Assembly: GCF_016653635.2 (NCBI RefSeq)
Contig: NZ_CP067420.1
Location: 2,763,501 to 2,827,500 of the forward strand
DNA: 64,000 nucleotides
Source of the DNA: Skermanella sp. TT6
Lineage (GTDB): Bacteria > Pseudomonadota > Alphaproteobacteria > Azospirillales > Azospirillaceae
Direction of reading: 5' to 3'
In this document: piece after piece, positions 8,441 to 17,018 of the stretch
How positions within the stretch are numbered: the first letter of the stretch is position 1
How the letters are laid out: each line of letters opens with the position of its first letter
Program-made: the position numbers and the translations under genes
Notes under the pieces: generated by a model
What the model saw: only the letters and a program-made list of their open reading frames with translations
The model's database searches: none
Told to the model about the DNA's origin: nothing

Positions 8441-9283
8441 TCAGGCCGTCAGGTCGCGGAGCGACGGCGGCGGCACCGATGTCGGCGACGTGACCGCCAG
8501 GGCGGCCCAGCGGGCTCCGATCGACAGGGCGTCGCGGATCGGCGCACCGCTCAACAGGCCGTGGATCAGCCCGGCGGTGAAGACGTCGCCGGCGCCCGTG
8601 CTGTCCACGACGGTGGCCGGCTCGGCCGGAACATGGACCGGACCGGAAGGACCGAAGGCCGTGGCTCCCCTGGGGCCGTCGGTCGCCACCATCCAGCGCA
8701 GCCCCTCCCCGGCGAAGCGCCGGGCCGCCGCATAGGGGTCGGCCAGCGCCTCACCGGTCATGTGGGCGGCGGAGTCGACGACCACGTGCGCCGGCCAGCC
8801 GGTCGTTCCGGCGGGTGGCGCGTGGCTGACCACCAGGCAGGTTTCCAGGCGGGCACGGAGCAGGTCCGCAACCTCCGGCCCGTGGGCCTTGACGTAGAGG
8901 GCGTCCGCCGGTTCCGCGGGATCGGGCAGGACCGGAGGCAGGACCACGGAGGGACGGCCGCGGATGATCGTCCGTTCGCCGTCCGGGTCCAGCAGGACGA
9001 GAACCGGCGGCGTCGGTCCGGCGAGGCGCCGCACGCGCGACACATCGATGCCCAGGGCGGAGAGTTCCGCAAGCATCGACGCTCCGCCGGCATCCCTGCC
9101 GACATCGGCGAACAGCGCCACGTCGTGCCCGGCATAGGCGAGCGCCACGCCGGTGTTCGATCCGCCGCCGCCCAGGCGGCCCTGGTCGAACTGACCCTTC
9201 AGCTGAGCGCCGCCGGCGACGGCGCCGTCCAGCCGGACCACGATGTCGAGGTTTATTCGGGCGACGATCTGGATGCGGGCCAT
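8441..9283 (-). CDS. PfkB-family carbohydrate kinase
   Basis: A 280-residue ribokinase-like sugar kinase of the cytoplasm. The substrate-side PfkB signature is GRLGGGGSNTGVALAYAG near residue 37, and the C-terminal signature DSTGAGDVFTAGL holds the catalytic Asp and the anion hole. Both signatures are intact and the length is normal for the family. The sugar or nucleoside substrate cannot be read from the sequence. It is convergent with ppx and divergent from the unknown gene at 9396. Confidence 0.88.
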   Translation of the reverse strand: MARIQIVARINLDIVVRLDGAVAGGAQLKGQFDQGRLGGGGSNTGVALAYAGHDVALFADVGRDAGGASMLAELSALGIDVSRVRRLAGPTPPVLVLLDPDGERTIIRGRPSVVLPPVLPDPAEPADALYVKAHGPEVADLLRARLETCLVVSHAPPAGTTGWPAHVVVDSAAHMTGEALADPYAAARRFAGEGLRWMVATDGPRGATAFGPSGPVHVPAEPATVVDSTGAGDVFTAGLIHGLLSGAPIRDALSIGARWAALAVTSPTSVPPPSLRDLTA

Positions 9284-9395
9284 GGTGCGGAGCGTACAGG
9301 GACCGGAATGGAGCGGGAGTGCGATGTTTGGCGGCTCGCGGACCCGCGGTCAACAACTCTCGATTTTCGCCTGCCCGCTCCTTACCTTTCAAACC

Positions 9396-9893
9396 ATGGC
9401 TCGATGCATCCCGATCCTGGTCTCCAATCCGCCGCCCCTATGGCGTCCCCTGCTGGCCCATTGCCGCTCCATAATGCGCGATCTCGGCGCGCCGGCCGTG
9501 CTGATCGACGGCTGCCTGCGGGACACCCCGTTCGGCCCGAGGATCATCGCGACGCTGGACCTGCCGCCCCGGATGGGCGATGCCGCCCTGTCGCGGCACC
9601 CCTCCTACCGGCCGGCCATGCGCGACGCCGCGGGAATGGTCGCCTTCTCCCGCATGGCCGCCCATGGCGCCAGCGGCATCGATCCCGTGACCGCCAGCCG
9701 GGAGCACGAGGACGTGCTGTGGCAGGTCATCGTGCTCCCGGCGGGAGTGGTGCTGATCGCCCGCACGGAGCGGGCGGACTACGGGCCCTTCCTGCTGGCC
9801 GAGAGCGAGCCGGACGAGCGCGGGATCGACCTGGTCAGCCTCCAGCTCGACTTCGCCGTCGAGTCCGGAAGCCGCGACGCGGGCTCGGCCTAG
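9396..9893 (+). CDS. Hypothetical protein
   Basis: A 165-residue soluble protein not recognised as a known family. It has codon use like its neighbours, no signal peptide and no membrane helix. The central part alternates hydrophobic strands (WQVIVLPAGVVLIART) with acidic turns, suggesting a small alpha/beta domain. The start is uncertain: the ATG at 9396 is used, but the frame is open up to 9243 and a later ATG at 9474 is possible. Its TAG stop is the first triplet of repeat copy B. Confidence 0.5.
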   Translation: MARCIPILVSNPPPLWRPLLAHCRSIMRDLGAPAVLIDGCLRDTPFGPRIIATLDLPPRMGDAALSRHPSYRPAMRDAAGMVAFSRMAAHGASGIDPVTASREHEDVLWQVIVLPAGVVLIARTERADYGPFLLAESEPDERGIDLVSLQLDFAVESGSRDAGSA

Positions 9894-9959
9894 AGCTGAA
9901 CCCGATCTGGTCGATCCGCCCGAGACGGCCGATCCGATGCGTTGCGCCATGGGCGCAAC
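9891..9959 (+). repeat. Copy B of the 69-bp intergenic repeat
   Basis: Gap-free match to 236-304 (54 of 69 identical), again starting on the TAG stop of a plus-strand gene. The right end contains a short inverted repeat, GTTGCGCC (9941-9948) with GGCGCAAC (9952-9959), which runs on into CTACG and links it to the palindrome at 10001. Confidence 0.7.
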
Positions 9960-10000
9960 CTACGATTATTGGTCCGCATCACCTCCGCCCTGGATCGAGC

Positions 10001-10029
10001 CGTAGGTTGCGCCAATGGCGCAACCTACG
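10001..10029. repeat. 29-bp REP-like perfect palindrome
   Basis: Arms CGTAGGTTGCGCC and GGCGCAACCTACG (13 bases each) flank a 3-base loop AAT. The right arm sequence also occurs at 9952-9964, so two hairpins and one larger inverted repeat can form. It sits between convergent genes (stop at 9893, stop at 10050). It may act as a bidirectional transcript end, but there is no T-run. Confidence 0.75.
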
Positions 10030-10049
10030 GTGCGCAACATTCGATCATT

Positions 10050-11285
10050 CTAGACCGCTGCGACGCGCCAGATCCTGTCGGCGGCATCGTCGGCCACCAG
10101 CAGCGACCCGTCGGGCAGCTCCGCGATGCCGCAGGGCCGGCCGTACACTTCGCTCCTGGACCGCTCGGCCACGAAGCCGGTCAGGAAATCCTCGCCCGGG
10201 CCGCTCGGGCGGCCGTCGGCGAAGGGGACGAACAGCACCTTGTAGCCCGACAGCTCGGACCGGTTCCAGGAGCCGTGCTGACCGATGAAGGCGCCGCCGC
10301 GGTAGCGCTCGGGGAAGGCGGTTCCGCGATAGAAGGCCAGGCCCAGCGACGCTGTGTGGGAGCCGAGCGCCATGTCGGGCACGATCGACCTCGCCACCAG
10401 ATCGGGCCGCTGCCCGCGCAGCCGCGGATCCTCGATCTTGCCGAAATAGGAATAGGGCCAGCCGTAGAAGCCGCCGTCCTGGACGCTTGTCATGTAATCG
10501 GGCACCAACTCGTCGCCCAACTCGTCCCGCTCGTTGACCGCCGTCCACATCACGCCGGTCTCCGGCTCCCAATCCAGGCCGACGGGGTTGCGCAGGCCGC
10601 TCGCGAAGATGCGTTCGCCGCTGCCGTCGGGATCGATCTCCAGGATCGCGGCGCGGCGATGCTCCTCCTCGATGCCGTACTCGGCCACGTTGCTGGCGGA
10701 GCCGACGGTCACGTAGAGCTTCTTCCCGCCGGGACCGACGCGGATGTTTCGGGTCCAGTGGTTGTTGTAGCCGCCGGCCGGCAGGTCGAGGATCTTGCGG
10801 CCCTCGGCCTCGATGCGGGTCTGCCCCTCCCGGTAGGGAAAGGCCAGCACGCCGTCGGTATTGGCGACGTAGAGCGTGTCGCCCAGCAGCGCCATCCCGA
10901 AAGGCTGCCTCAGCCCCTCCAGGAAGGTCTCGCGGATCTCCGGAAAGCCGTCGCCGTCGGCGTCGCGCAGCAGGGTGATGCGGTTGGCGCTCTGCCCGAG
11001 CGCGCGGGACCGCTTGTCGCCCTGCACCGCCGGCGAGTTCGGGTCATGGTCCGGTTTCAGCTGGGTCCGGGCTTCCGATACCAGGACGTCGCCGTTGGGC
11101 AGCAGATGGAACCAGCGCGGATAATCCAGCCCGTCGGCATAAAGCGTCACCTCGAAGCCGTCGGGAGCGGCCGGCTTCCGCCCCTCGGGCCAGCCGACCA
11201 CGGTGGAGAAGTTGAGCGCCGAGGGAGTCTGGTACGGCTCCGGCAGAGGGGGCACGGCCGGTTCCGGAAACGGGGTCGCGGTCAT
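10050..11285 (-). CDS. PQQ-type sorbosone/glucose dehydrogenase-like protein
   Basis: A 411-residue six-bladed beta-propeller protein of the soluble glucose/L-sorbosone dehydrogenase family. Recurrent blade motifs are seen in NGDVLVSEART, TRNIRVGPGGKKLYVTVGS, RNPVGLDWEPETGVMW and IGQHGSWNRSELSGYKV. Family members usually work in the periplasm with PQQ, but no signal peptide is visible here, so location and cofactor use are uncertain. It lies 15 bases after the amidase gene at the end of the polyamine-importer set, which suggests co-transcription. Confidence 0.82.
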   Translation of the reverse strand: MTATPFPEPAVPPLPEPYQTPSALNFSTVVGWPEGRKPAAPDGFEVTLYADGLDYPRWFHLLPNGDVLVSEARTQLKPDHDPNSPAVQGDKRSRALGQSANRITLLRDADGDGFPEIRETFLEGLRQPFGMALLGDTLYVANTDGVLAFPYREGQTRIEAEGRKILDLPAGGYNNHWTRNIRVGPGGKKLYVTVGSASNVAEYGIEEEHRRAAILEIDPDGSGERIFASGLRNPVGLDWEPETGVMWTAVNERDELGDELVPDYMTSVQDGGFYGWPYSYFGKIEDPRLRGQRPDLVARSIVPDMALGSHTASLGLAFYRGTAFPERYRGGAFIGQHGSWNRSELSGYKVLFVPFADGRPSGPGEDFLTGFVAERSRSEVYGRPCGIAELPDGSLLVADDAADRIWRVAAV

Positions 11286-11300
11286 GGGAGGCGTTCCTCT

Positions 11301-12116
11301 TCAGGTCTGGTTGGGTCCGCTGATGAAACGCATTCGGCGGTCGATCAGGTACGGGTTGGCCGCGCGGGCGGCACCGAAAGCGGAGGGGTCAAGGTCGGCG
11401 ATCAACAGACGGGTGCCCGTGGCCGACGCGCGGGCGAGATCGGAACCGTCCGGCGCCGCGATGCCGGACAGGCCGGCATAGAAGAACGCGGCGTCGCGGC
11501 CGGCATGGTTGGCGTAGGCGACGAAGACCTGGTTCTCGAAGGCCCGTACCGGGATGATCGACCGCGCGATGAAACCGGCGTGCTCGCTGGCCGGCAGGGC
11601 CGTCGGCACCAGGATCAGGTCGGCTTCCGATGACGCCAGGTGGCGCACCGTTTCCGGGAACTCGACGTCGTAGCAGATCAGGAGGCCGGCCTTCAGGCCG
11701 CCCAGCGGGAACACCGCCGGAGCGGCGGCGCCGGGACGGAACAGGCCCTTCTCGTAGTCGCCGTACAGGTGCAGCTTGCGATAGACGTGCCGGGTGCCGT
11801 CGGGGAGAACCGCGGCGGCGCTGTTGTAGACGGCTCCATCCGCCGCCTCCGCGAAGCCGCAGGCCAGTGCGATCCCGGTGCGCGCCGCGATCGCGCCCAG
11901 GGCCGCGACCTGCGCGCCGTCGGCGGACTCGGCCATGTCCCGGATGGCGGCGCCGGCGCCGTAGCCCGTCAGCGCCAGTTCGGGTGCGAGCAGGCAGCCG
12001 GCCCCTGCCGCCGCGGCTTCCTCGGCGGCGGCGGCGATGCGGTCCAGGTTGGCGGCGACATCGCCCGCGACCGCTTCCATCTGGAGCAGGGCGAGGCGCA
12101 AGGGTGCTTTCGTCAA
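11301..12116 (-). CDS. Carbon-nitrogen hydrolase (nitrilase-fold amidase)
   Basis: A 271-residue nitrilase-superfamily enzyme hydrolysing amide-type C-N bonds. The Glu-Lys-Cys triad is visible: Glu in LLAPELALTGYG, Lys in YRKLHLYGDYEKG and Cys in LLICYDVEFPE. It resembles the R-amidase and N-carbamoylputrescine amidase branch. No ATG precedes the fold; a TTG at 12116 overlaps the permease stop in TTGA and has GGAG nine bases upstream, so translational coupling and a TTG start are inferred. In this context the substrate may be a guanidino or carbamoyl amide made from the imported compound. Confidence 0.85.
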   Translation of the reverse strand: MTKAPLRLALLQMEAVAGDVAANLDRIAAAAEEAAAAGAGCLLAPELALTGYGAGAAIRDMAESADGAQVAALGAIAARTGIALACGFAEAADGAVYNSAAAVLPDGTRHVYRKLHLYGDYEKGLFRPGAAAPAVFPLGGLKAGLLICYDVEFPETVRHLASSEADLILVPTALPASEHAGFIARSIIPVRAFENQVFVAYANHAGRDAAFFYAGLSGIAAPDGSDLARASATGTRLLIADLDPSAFGAARAANPYLIDRRMRFISGPNQT

Positions 12117-12913
12117 TCCCGCGAACTCCAGGCGCCGAGCAGTTTCGGCAGGTCGCCGAAGCGGGCGATCAGGCCGAAGACGAGGGCCGCCACCGCGACG
12201 AACAGGATGGCGACCGCCGCCATGGTCGGGGTGTAGCCGTAGCGCAGCGAGTTGAAGATCTTGATCGGCAGCGTCTCCAGCGTGAAGCCTACGGTCATGT
12301 AGGCGACGATGTATTCGTTGAGCGACAGAACGAAGGCGAAGGCGAAGCCCGACACGATGTAGGGCCGGATCAGGGGCAGCACGATCGTCCGCAGGATGGT
12401 CCGGTCGTCGGCCCCCATGGTCGCCGCCGCCTCGACCAGAGCCCGGTCGATCGAGGCGAACCCCAGGGACAGGGTGACCAGCGGCAGGGTCACGAAGAAG
12501 ATGCCGTGGGCCACCACCACCGTCCAGGGTTGCCCGTAGGCCCCGACCGTCGTCCAGAACGTCAGGAAGCCCAGGGCGGTGATGACCGGCGGCAGGATGA
12601 AGGGCGCCGTGCCGAGCATCTGGAACACGCGCGCCCAGGGAGCGTGGCGCCGCCACAGGAACCAGGAGAGCGGGAAGGCGATCGCCACCGCCAGCGCCGC
12701 GGAGAGCGCTGCGACGGTCACCGAGGCCGTTAGGGCTCCCCGCCAGGCGGCGTCGGTGAAGATCTCGCCGTACCAGCGGGCGGAGAGACCCGCCGGCGGG
12801 AAGACCAGCGATCTCTGCGCATTGACGGACACCCCGGCGATGACGATCAGCGGCGCCGCCAGGAACAGGGCCACCAGGGTGAAGAGGACGCGCCGGAACA
12901 GCTTGCCGCTCAT
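12113..12913 (-). CDS. Polyamine-type ABC transporter permease (PotC/PotI-like)
   Basis: A 266-residue integral inner-membrane subunit with about six helices. The start LFRRVLFTLVALFLAAPLIV gives helix 1, and the coupling-loop region GADDRTILRTIVLPLIRPYI contacts the ATPase. It is the second of the two permeases of a spermidine/putrescine-type importer. Its start overlaps the stop of the upstream permease by four bases and its stop overlaps the amidase start, so the genes are translated as one coupled unit. Confidence 0.92.
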   Translation of the reverse strand: MSGKLFRRVLFTLVALFLAAPLIVIAGVSVNAQRSLVFPPAGLSARWYGEIFTDAAWRGALTASVTVAALSAALAVAIAFPLSWFLWRRHAPWARVFQMLGTAPFILPPVITALGFLTFWTTVGAYGQPWTVVVAHGIFFVTLPLVTLSLGFASIDRALVEAAATMGADDRTILRTIVLPLIRPYIVSGFAFAFVLSLNEYIVAYMTVGFTLETLPIKIFNSLRYGYTPTMAAVAILFVAVAALVFGLIARFGDLPKLLGAWSSRD

Positions 12914-13764
12914 GCAGCACTCTCCTTCCGGCCGACCAGCAGGGCCAGCCCCACCAGCGACAGCGTCACCAGCACCAGGAACACCGCCATGGCGGCGGCG
13001 AACGGCAGGTTCGACTGATAGATCGCCTGGTCCGTGATCAGCACCGACAGGGTCCAGTGCTGCGGACGGCCCAGGAGCTGGGGCAGCAGGTAGGAGCCGA
13101 GCGCGAAGACGAAGACCATGATGAAGGTCGCCAGGATCGTGTTCCGCAGCGCCGGGACCACGACGGTCAGGAACGCGCGGAGCGGGTGCGCTCCCAGGGT
13201 CCGCGAGGCTTCCATCAGCGTCGGGTCGAGGCGCGCCATCGCCGGGTAGAGGACCAGCACGGTATAGGGGAACGCCTGGTAGACCATGCCGGTCAGGACG
13301 GCGCCGAAATTGGGCGTCAGCGCCGCCGGCTTTTCCATGAGGCCGAGCCAGACCAGCAGGTTGGAGATCCCCGCGGTCCGCGACAGCAGCGTGGACCAGG
13401 CGAAGCCGATGATCACCTCCGACAGGGACAGCACGGCGAGCAGCGCCACCAGCCAGGCGACCTGGACCCGGCGGCGGGTCCGGGCCAATTCGTAGGCGAA
13501 GGGAAACCCGACCGCCACGCAGATCACGGCCACCAGCGCCGCCAGCCCTAGGGAGAACCCCAGCACGCCGCCGAAGAAGGCGGTGAGGAAGCGTTCGTAG
13601 CTGCTGAACACGAAGTCCGGCGTGTAGAAGCCGCCGGGCTGGCGCTGGAAGAAGCTGACCATCACCATGATGCCGAAAGGCACCACGAAGAAGACGGTCA
13701 GCATCAGGGCGGGGAAGGCCAGCGGGGCATAGTCCGCCGCCCGCTTCGGAGCATCCGCCCTCAC
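12910..13764 (-). CDS. Polyamine-type ABC transporter permease (PotB/PotH-like)
   Basis: A 284-residue integral membrane protein with six predicted helices, first helix at LAFPALMLTVFFVVPFGIMV. The ATPase-contact loop is EASRTLGAHPLRAFLTVVVP, the EAA-type motif of binding-protein-dependent permeases. Overlaps of four bases at both ends with the ATPase and the second permease show a tight operon. Confidence 0.92.
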   Translation of the reverse strand: MRADAPKRAADYAPLAFPALMLTVFFVVPFGIMVMVSFFQRQPGGFYTPDFVFSSYERFLTAFFGGVLGFSLGLAALVAVICVAVGFPFAYELARTRRRVQVAWLVALLAVLSLSEVIIGFAWSTLLSRTAGISNLLVWLGLMEKPAALTPNFGAVLTGMVYQAFPYTVLVLYPAMARLDPTLMEASRTLGAHPLRAFLTVVVPALRNTILATFIMVFVFALGSYLLPQLLGRPQHWTLSVLITDQAIYQSNLPFAAAMAVFLVLVTLSLVGLALLVGRKESAA

Positions 13765-14798
13765 GACGCGAGCACCCGGCAGGCCTCGGGATCGAGCCTC
13801 AATCCTACGGTGTCGCCGACCCGGAAATGCGCCCGCTCGCGCGGGGAGGCGACCGCCACGATCTGGGTGCCATCCGCATCGACGAAGGTCTCGATGCTGG
13901 CGCCCAGGTCCCGGATGAAGCTGATCCTGCCGGTCAGCGGAGCCTCGCCGGCCGGGACGAGGTGGATGTCCTCCGGCCGGACCGACAGGGTCGCCTGCGT
14001 CTGTCCGGGCGCCAGGCTCACGCCGGGGATCGTGCCGCCGGGAGCCTCGACGCCCTGCCCGCCTCCCGACCGGACGGCGATCAGGTTGGTGGAGCCGATG
14101 AAGTCGGCGACGAAGCTGTTGACCGGCCGGCGATAGATCTCGACCGGCGACGCCGCCTGCTGGATGCGCCCCTGCCCCATCACGACGACCAGGTCGGCCA
14201 TGGTCATCGCCTCCCGCTGGTCGTGGGTCACCACGATCGTCGTGACGCCGAGGCGCTGCTGGAGCTTGCGAAGCTCCACCTGCATCGCCTCGCGCAGCTT
14301 GGCGTCGAGCGCGGACAGCGGCTCGTCGAGCAGGAACAGCTTGGGCGACAGCGCCAGGGCCCGGGCGATGGCGACGCGCTGGCGCTGTCCTCCGGAAAGC
14401 TGCGACACCGGCCGGCCCGCATAGCCGCCCAGGTCCACCAGGGCCAGCAGCTCCTCCGCCCGCTTCGCCTGCTCGGCCCGGCCGACGCCGCGGATCCGCA
14501 GGGGATAGGCGACGTTCTCGCCGACATTCAGGTGCGGGAACAGGGCCAGCGACTGGAACACCATGCCGAAGTCGCGCCGGTGCGCCGGCACCCGGGTCAT
14601 GTCCTTGCCGTCGATCAGGATCCGGCCGGAGGTCGGCTCCTCCAGCCCGGCGATGGTCCGCAGCAGGGTCGTCTTGCCGCAGCCGGACGGCCCCAGCATG
14701 CAGACGAAGGTTCCGTTCGGAACGGCGAGGTCGACATGGTCCACGGCTGCGACGCCGCCGAACCGCTTCGATATGCCCTCCAGTACCAGGCCGGACAT
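13761..14798 (-). CDS. Polyamine-type ABC transporter ATPase (PotA/PotG-like)
   Basis: A 345-residue ATPase. Walker A is GPSGCGKTT (about 37-45), the signature is LSGGQRQRVAIARAL, Walker B is LFLLDEPLSALD and the switch His is in VTHDQREAMT. The last 110 residues form a TOBE-type regulatory domain, with LSVRPEDIHLV as its landmark, as in PotA/FbpC-type subunits. The ATG at 14798 is preferred over an in-frame TTG at 14819 because GGAGGAGG lies seven bases upstream. Confidence 0.94.
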   Translation of the reverse strand: MSGLVLEGISKRFGGVAAVDHVDLAVPNGTFVCMLGPSGCGKTTLLRTIAGLEEPTSGRILIDGKDMTRVPAHRRDFGMVFQSLALFPHLNVGENVAYPLRIRGVGRAEQAKRAEELLALVDLGGYAGRPVSQLSGGQRQRVAIARALALSPKLFLLDEPLSALDAKLREAMQVELRKLQQRLGVTTIVVTHDQREAMTMADLVVVMGQGRIQQAASPVEIYRRPVNSFVADFIGSTNLIAVRSGGGQGVEAPGGTIPGVSLAPGQTQATLSVRPEDIHLVPAGEAPLTGRISFIRDLGASIETFVDADGTQIVAVASPRERAHFRVGDTVGLRLDPEACRVLAS

Positions 14799-14820
14799 GG
14801 ATAGCCTCCTCCGGGTCAAG

Positions 14821-15912
14821 TCAGCCGGCGACGATCAGCTCGGTCCATTTCTGGTTCAGCCAGTCGGACTTGGTCTGGTACAGGTCGTAGCGCGGAATGA
14901 TCGGCTCGATCTCGCTGGAGACCGCCGCGAACTCCTGGTCCGTCAGGTCGGTCATGCTGCGGGCCACGGTCGGGGCGGTGCCGACGTTGCGCGACAGCTT
15001 GGCCTGGATCTGCGGCTGGCTCATGTAGTTGATGAACTCGTGCGCCTCCGCGGTTTTCCTGGAAGCGGCGGACACCGCCCAGGAGCCGGAATCCAGGATG
15101 CCGCCCTCCTTGGGGAAGGTGGAGCGGACGGGGTTGCCGTCGGCGGCGGCGAGCCCCGTCACGTCATGGTAATACTGGCCCATGGGGATCTCGCCCGACT
15201 TGAGCGCCTGCTCGAACTGCGCCTCGTCCCGGTACCACAGCCGGACGTTCGGCTTGACCTCGGCCAGCTTGTCCATGACCTCCAGGATGCCTTCCTCGGT
15301 GTCGAGCTTGGCCGGGCCGCCGAAGAAGGTCTTGGCGGTCACCTCGAGCAGGAAGGAGTTGGAGACCAACGCCAGCAGGCCCAGGCGGTCCCGGTTGGCG
15401 GGGTCCCACAGGGCGGCCCAGGAATCCGGCGCCTCCGAATAGACATCGGTATTTGTCACCAGCGTGATGTACCAGGCGACGGCGCCGACGCCCGCGATCC
15501 GGCCGTCGGGATACTTGTTGACGAACTGCGGCAGCAGGTTGCCCAGGTTGGGGATCCTGGCCGGGTCGAGCGGAGCCCAGAGATCGATCGCCTGCCCTTT
15601 CAGCATGGCCACCTGCGACATCATCGACACGTCGGCCGGGGCCTGGCCCGCCCGGGCGGCCTGGGAGAGCTGCACCAGCCAGGCCTCCCCGGTCGGCTCG
15701 GAGATGGACTCCACCTCGATGCCGGTGGCGCTGGTGAAGTCGGGGAAGATGTGCTCGTCGAAGGATTCCTGGAAGTACCCGCCATAGACGCCGACCTTCA
15801 GCGAGCGGTCGGCCGCCCGCAGGATCGACGGCATCGCCAGCAGGGCCGCGCCCGCCGCGGCGCCGGCCAGCACGGTGCGCCGGGTGATCCCGGACTTGGT
15901 CATCTCGGTCAT
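14821..15912 (-). CDS. Extracellular solute-binding protein, spermidine/putrescine type
   Basis: A 363-residue periplasmic binding protein. The N-terminus has a Tat-like signal (ITRRTVLAG then an Ala/Leu core and a cut near ILRAAD), so it is probably exported folded. The mature part starts LKVGVYGGYFQESF and follows the PotD/PotF pattern, e.g. VAWYITLVTNT and the hinge-region DPANRDRLGLL. It delivers the substrate to the PotABC-like importer encoded just downstream. Ligand identity is not readable; the adjacent ureohydrolase favours agmatine, guanidinobutyrate or a related polyamine. Confidence 0.9.
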   Translation of the reverse strand: MTEMTKSGITRRTVLAGAAAGAALLAMPSILRAADRSLKVGVYGGYFQESFDEHIFPDFTSATGIEVESISEPTGEAWLVQLSQAARAGQAPADVSMMSQVAMLKGQAIDLWAPLDPARIPNLGNLLPQFVNKYPDGRIAGVGAVAWYITLVTNTDVYSEAPDSWAALWDPANRDRLGLLALVSNSFLLEVTAKTFFGGPAKLDTEEGILEVMDKLAEVKPNVRLWYRDEAQFEQALKSGEIPMGQYYHDVTGLAAADGNPVRSTFPKEGGILDSGSWAVSAASRKTAEAHEFINYMSQPQIQAKLSRNVGTAPTVARSMTDLTDQEFAAVSSEIEPIIPRYDLYQTKSDWLNQKWTELIVAG

Positions 15913-15957
15913 CGCTTCACCTTCCTGTTCTGTTCGTTCGGTTTCTTGCTTCGTGGT

Positions 15958-17010
15958 TTATTCCTTGGCGCCGATCGACGGGCTGTAGACCATCAGGCTG
16001 AGGATCTCGAACAGCATCTGGGCGCCCGCCTGCGCCGTGTTGGTCGTGGGGTCGTATTGCGGAGCGACCTCGACCACGTCGCCGCCGACGATGTCCAGGC
16101 CCTTCAGGCCGCGCAGCAGCTCCAGCGCCTCGCGCGTGGTCAGGCCGCCCACTTCCGGGGTTCCGGTTCCGGGCGCGAAGGCCGGGTCGAGGCTGTCGAT
16201 ATCGAAGGAGACATAGGTCGGCCCGCCGCCGGCCACCTTGCGGGCCCGCTCGATCACCGCCGGCATGCCCAGGCCGGCGATCTCCTCGGCGTGGATCACG
16301 GTCATGCCGCTGTCGTAGGAGAATTCCCACAGGTACTCGGCCGAGCCGCGGATGCCGATCTGGATCACCCGCTTCGGGTCCAGGACGCCTTCCAGCACCG
16401 CCTGGCGGAACGGCCCGCCATGGTGGAACTTGGTCTGGTCGAACCCGCCGCTGGTATCGCAATGGGCGTCGATATGGATCATGCCGACCGGCCGGTCCTT
16501 GCCCAGCGCCTTCAGGATGGGCAGCGAGATGGAATGGTCGCCGCCGACCGACAGGGGGGCGACGCCTGCCGCCACGATCTTCGCCACGTGGGCCTCGATA
16601 TCCTCGTGGGAGGAGTCGAGGCTGAAGCGGCTGCGGAACGGCACGTCGCCGATGTCGGCCACCCGCAGCTCCGACACCGGGGCGGTGTGGAGAACATGGT
16701 TGTAGGGACCGATCCGCTCGATGGTCCGCAGCGCCCGGGGGCCGAAGCGCGAACCATTCCGATTGGTCACGCCCAGGTCCATCGGAACGCCGAGCATCGC
16801 CACCTGAAGGTCGCCGAAGTCGGGGGCCTGCGGGTCGATCGGCCGGTGCGGCGCGGTCAGGAAGGTCGGCATGCCGGCATAGGGGGCGAGCCGCGTGCCG
16901 CTCTTCGAGAAAATGGTGTCCGCGACCTTGCGAAAGGTGGGGTCGAACACCTCGCCGCCGTGAAGCTGGCCGTATTTCGCGCGCAGGCGCTCCAGTTCTT
17001 CCCTATCCAT
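15958..17010 (-). CDS. Ureohydrolase of the agmatinase/guanidinobutyrase family
   Basis: A 350-residue binuclear manganese enzyme that cleaves urea from a guanidino compound. The metal ligands are all present: His in SVGGDHSISLP, Asp/His/Asp in MIHIDAHCDTS, and two Asp in SFDIDSLDPAFAPGTGTPE. The family includes agmatinase (SpeB), guanidinobutyrase (GbuA) and guanidinopropionase; the sequence does not let me choose. AGGAAGAG before the ATG at 17010 supports the start. It lies between an aminotransferase and a polyamine binding-protein gene, which fits a guanidino-compound breakdown route yielding urea. Confidence 0.9.
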   Translation of the reverse strand: MDREELERLRAKYGQLHGGEVFDPTFRKVADTIFSKSGTRLAPYAGMPTFLTAPHRPIDPQAPDFGDLQVAMLGVPMDLGVTNRNGSRFGPRALRTIERIGPYNHVLHTAPVSELRVADIGDVPFRSRFSLDSSHEDIEAHVAKIVAAGVAPLSVGGDHSISLPILKALGKDRPVGMIHIDAHCDTSGGFDQTKFHHGGPFRQAVLEGVLDPKRVIQIGIRGSAEYLWEFSYDSGMTVIHAEEIAGLGMPAVIERARKVAGGGPTYVSFDIDSLDPAFAPGTGTPEVGGLTTREALELLRGLKGLDIVGGDVVEVAPQYDPTTNTAQAGAQMLFEILSLMVYSPSIGAKE

Positions 17011-17018
17011 GTCTCTTC

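Noticed and set aside
7832-10288. Long plus-strand open frame running over ppx, the kinase gene and the unknown gene
   Set aside because: It is out of frame with ppx, antisense to a PfkB kinase with both signatures, and has Arg/Pro/Gly-rich shadow composition.
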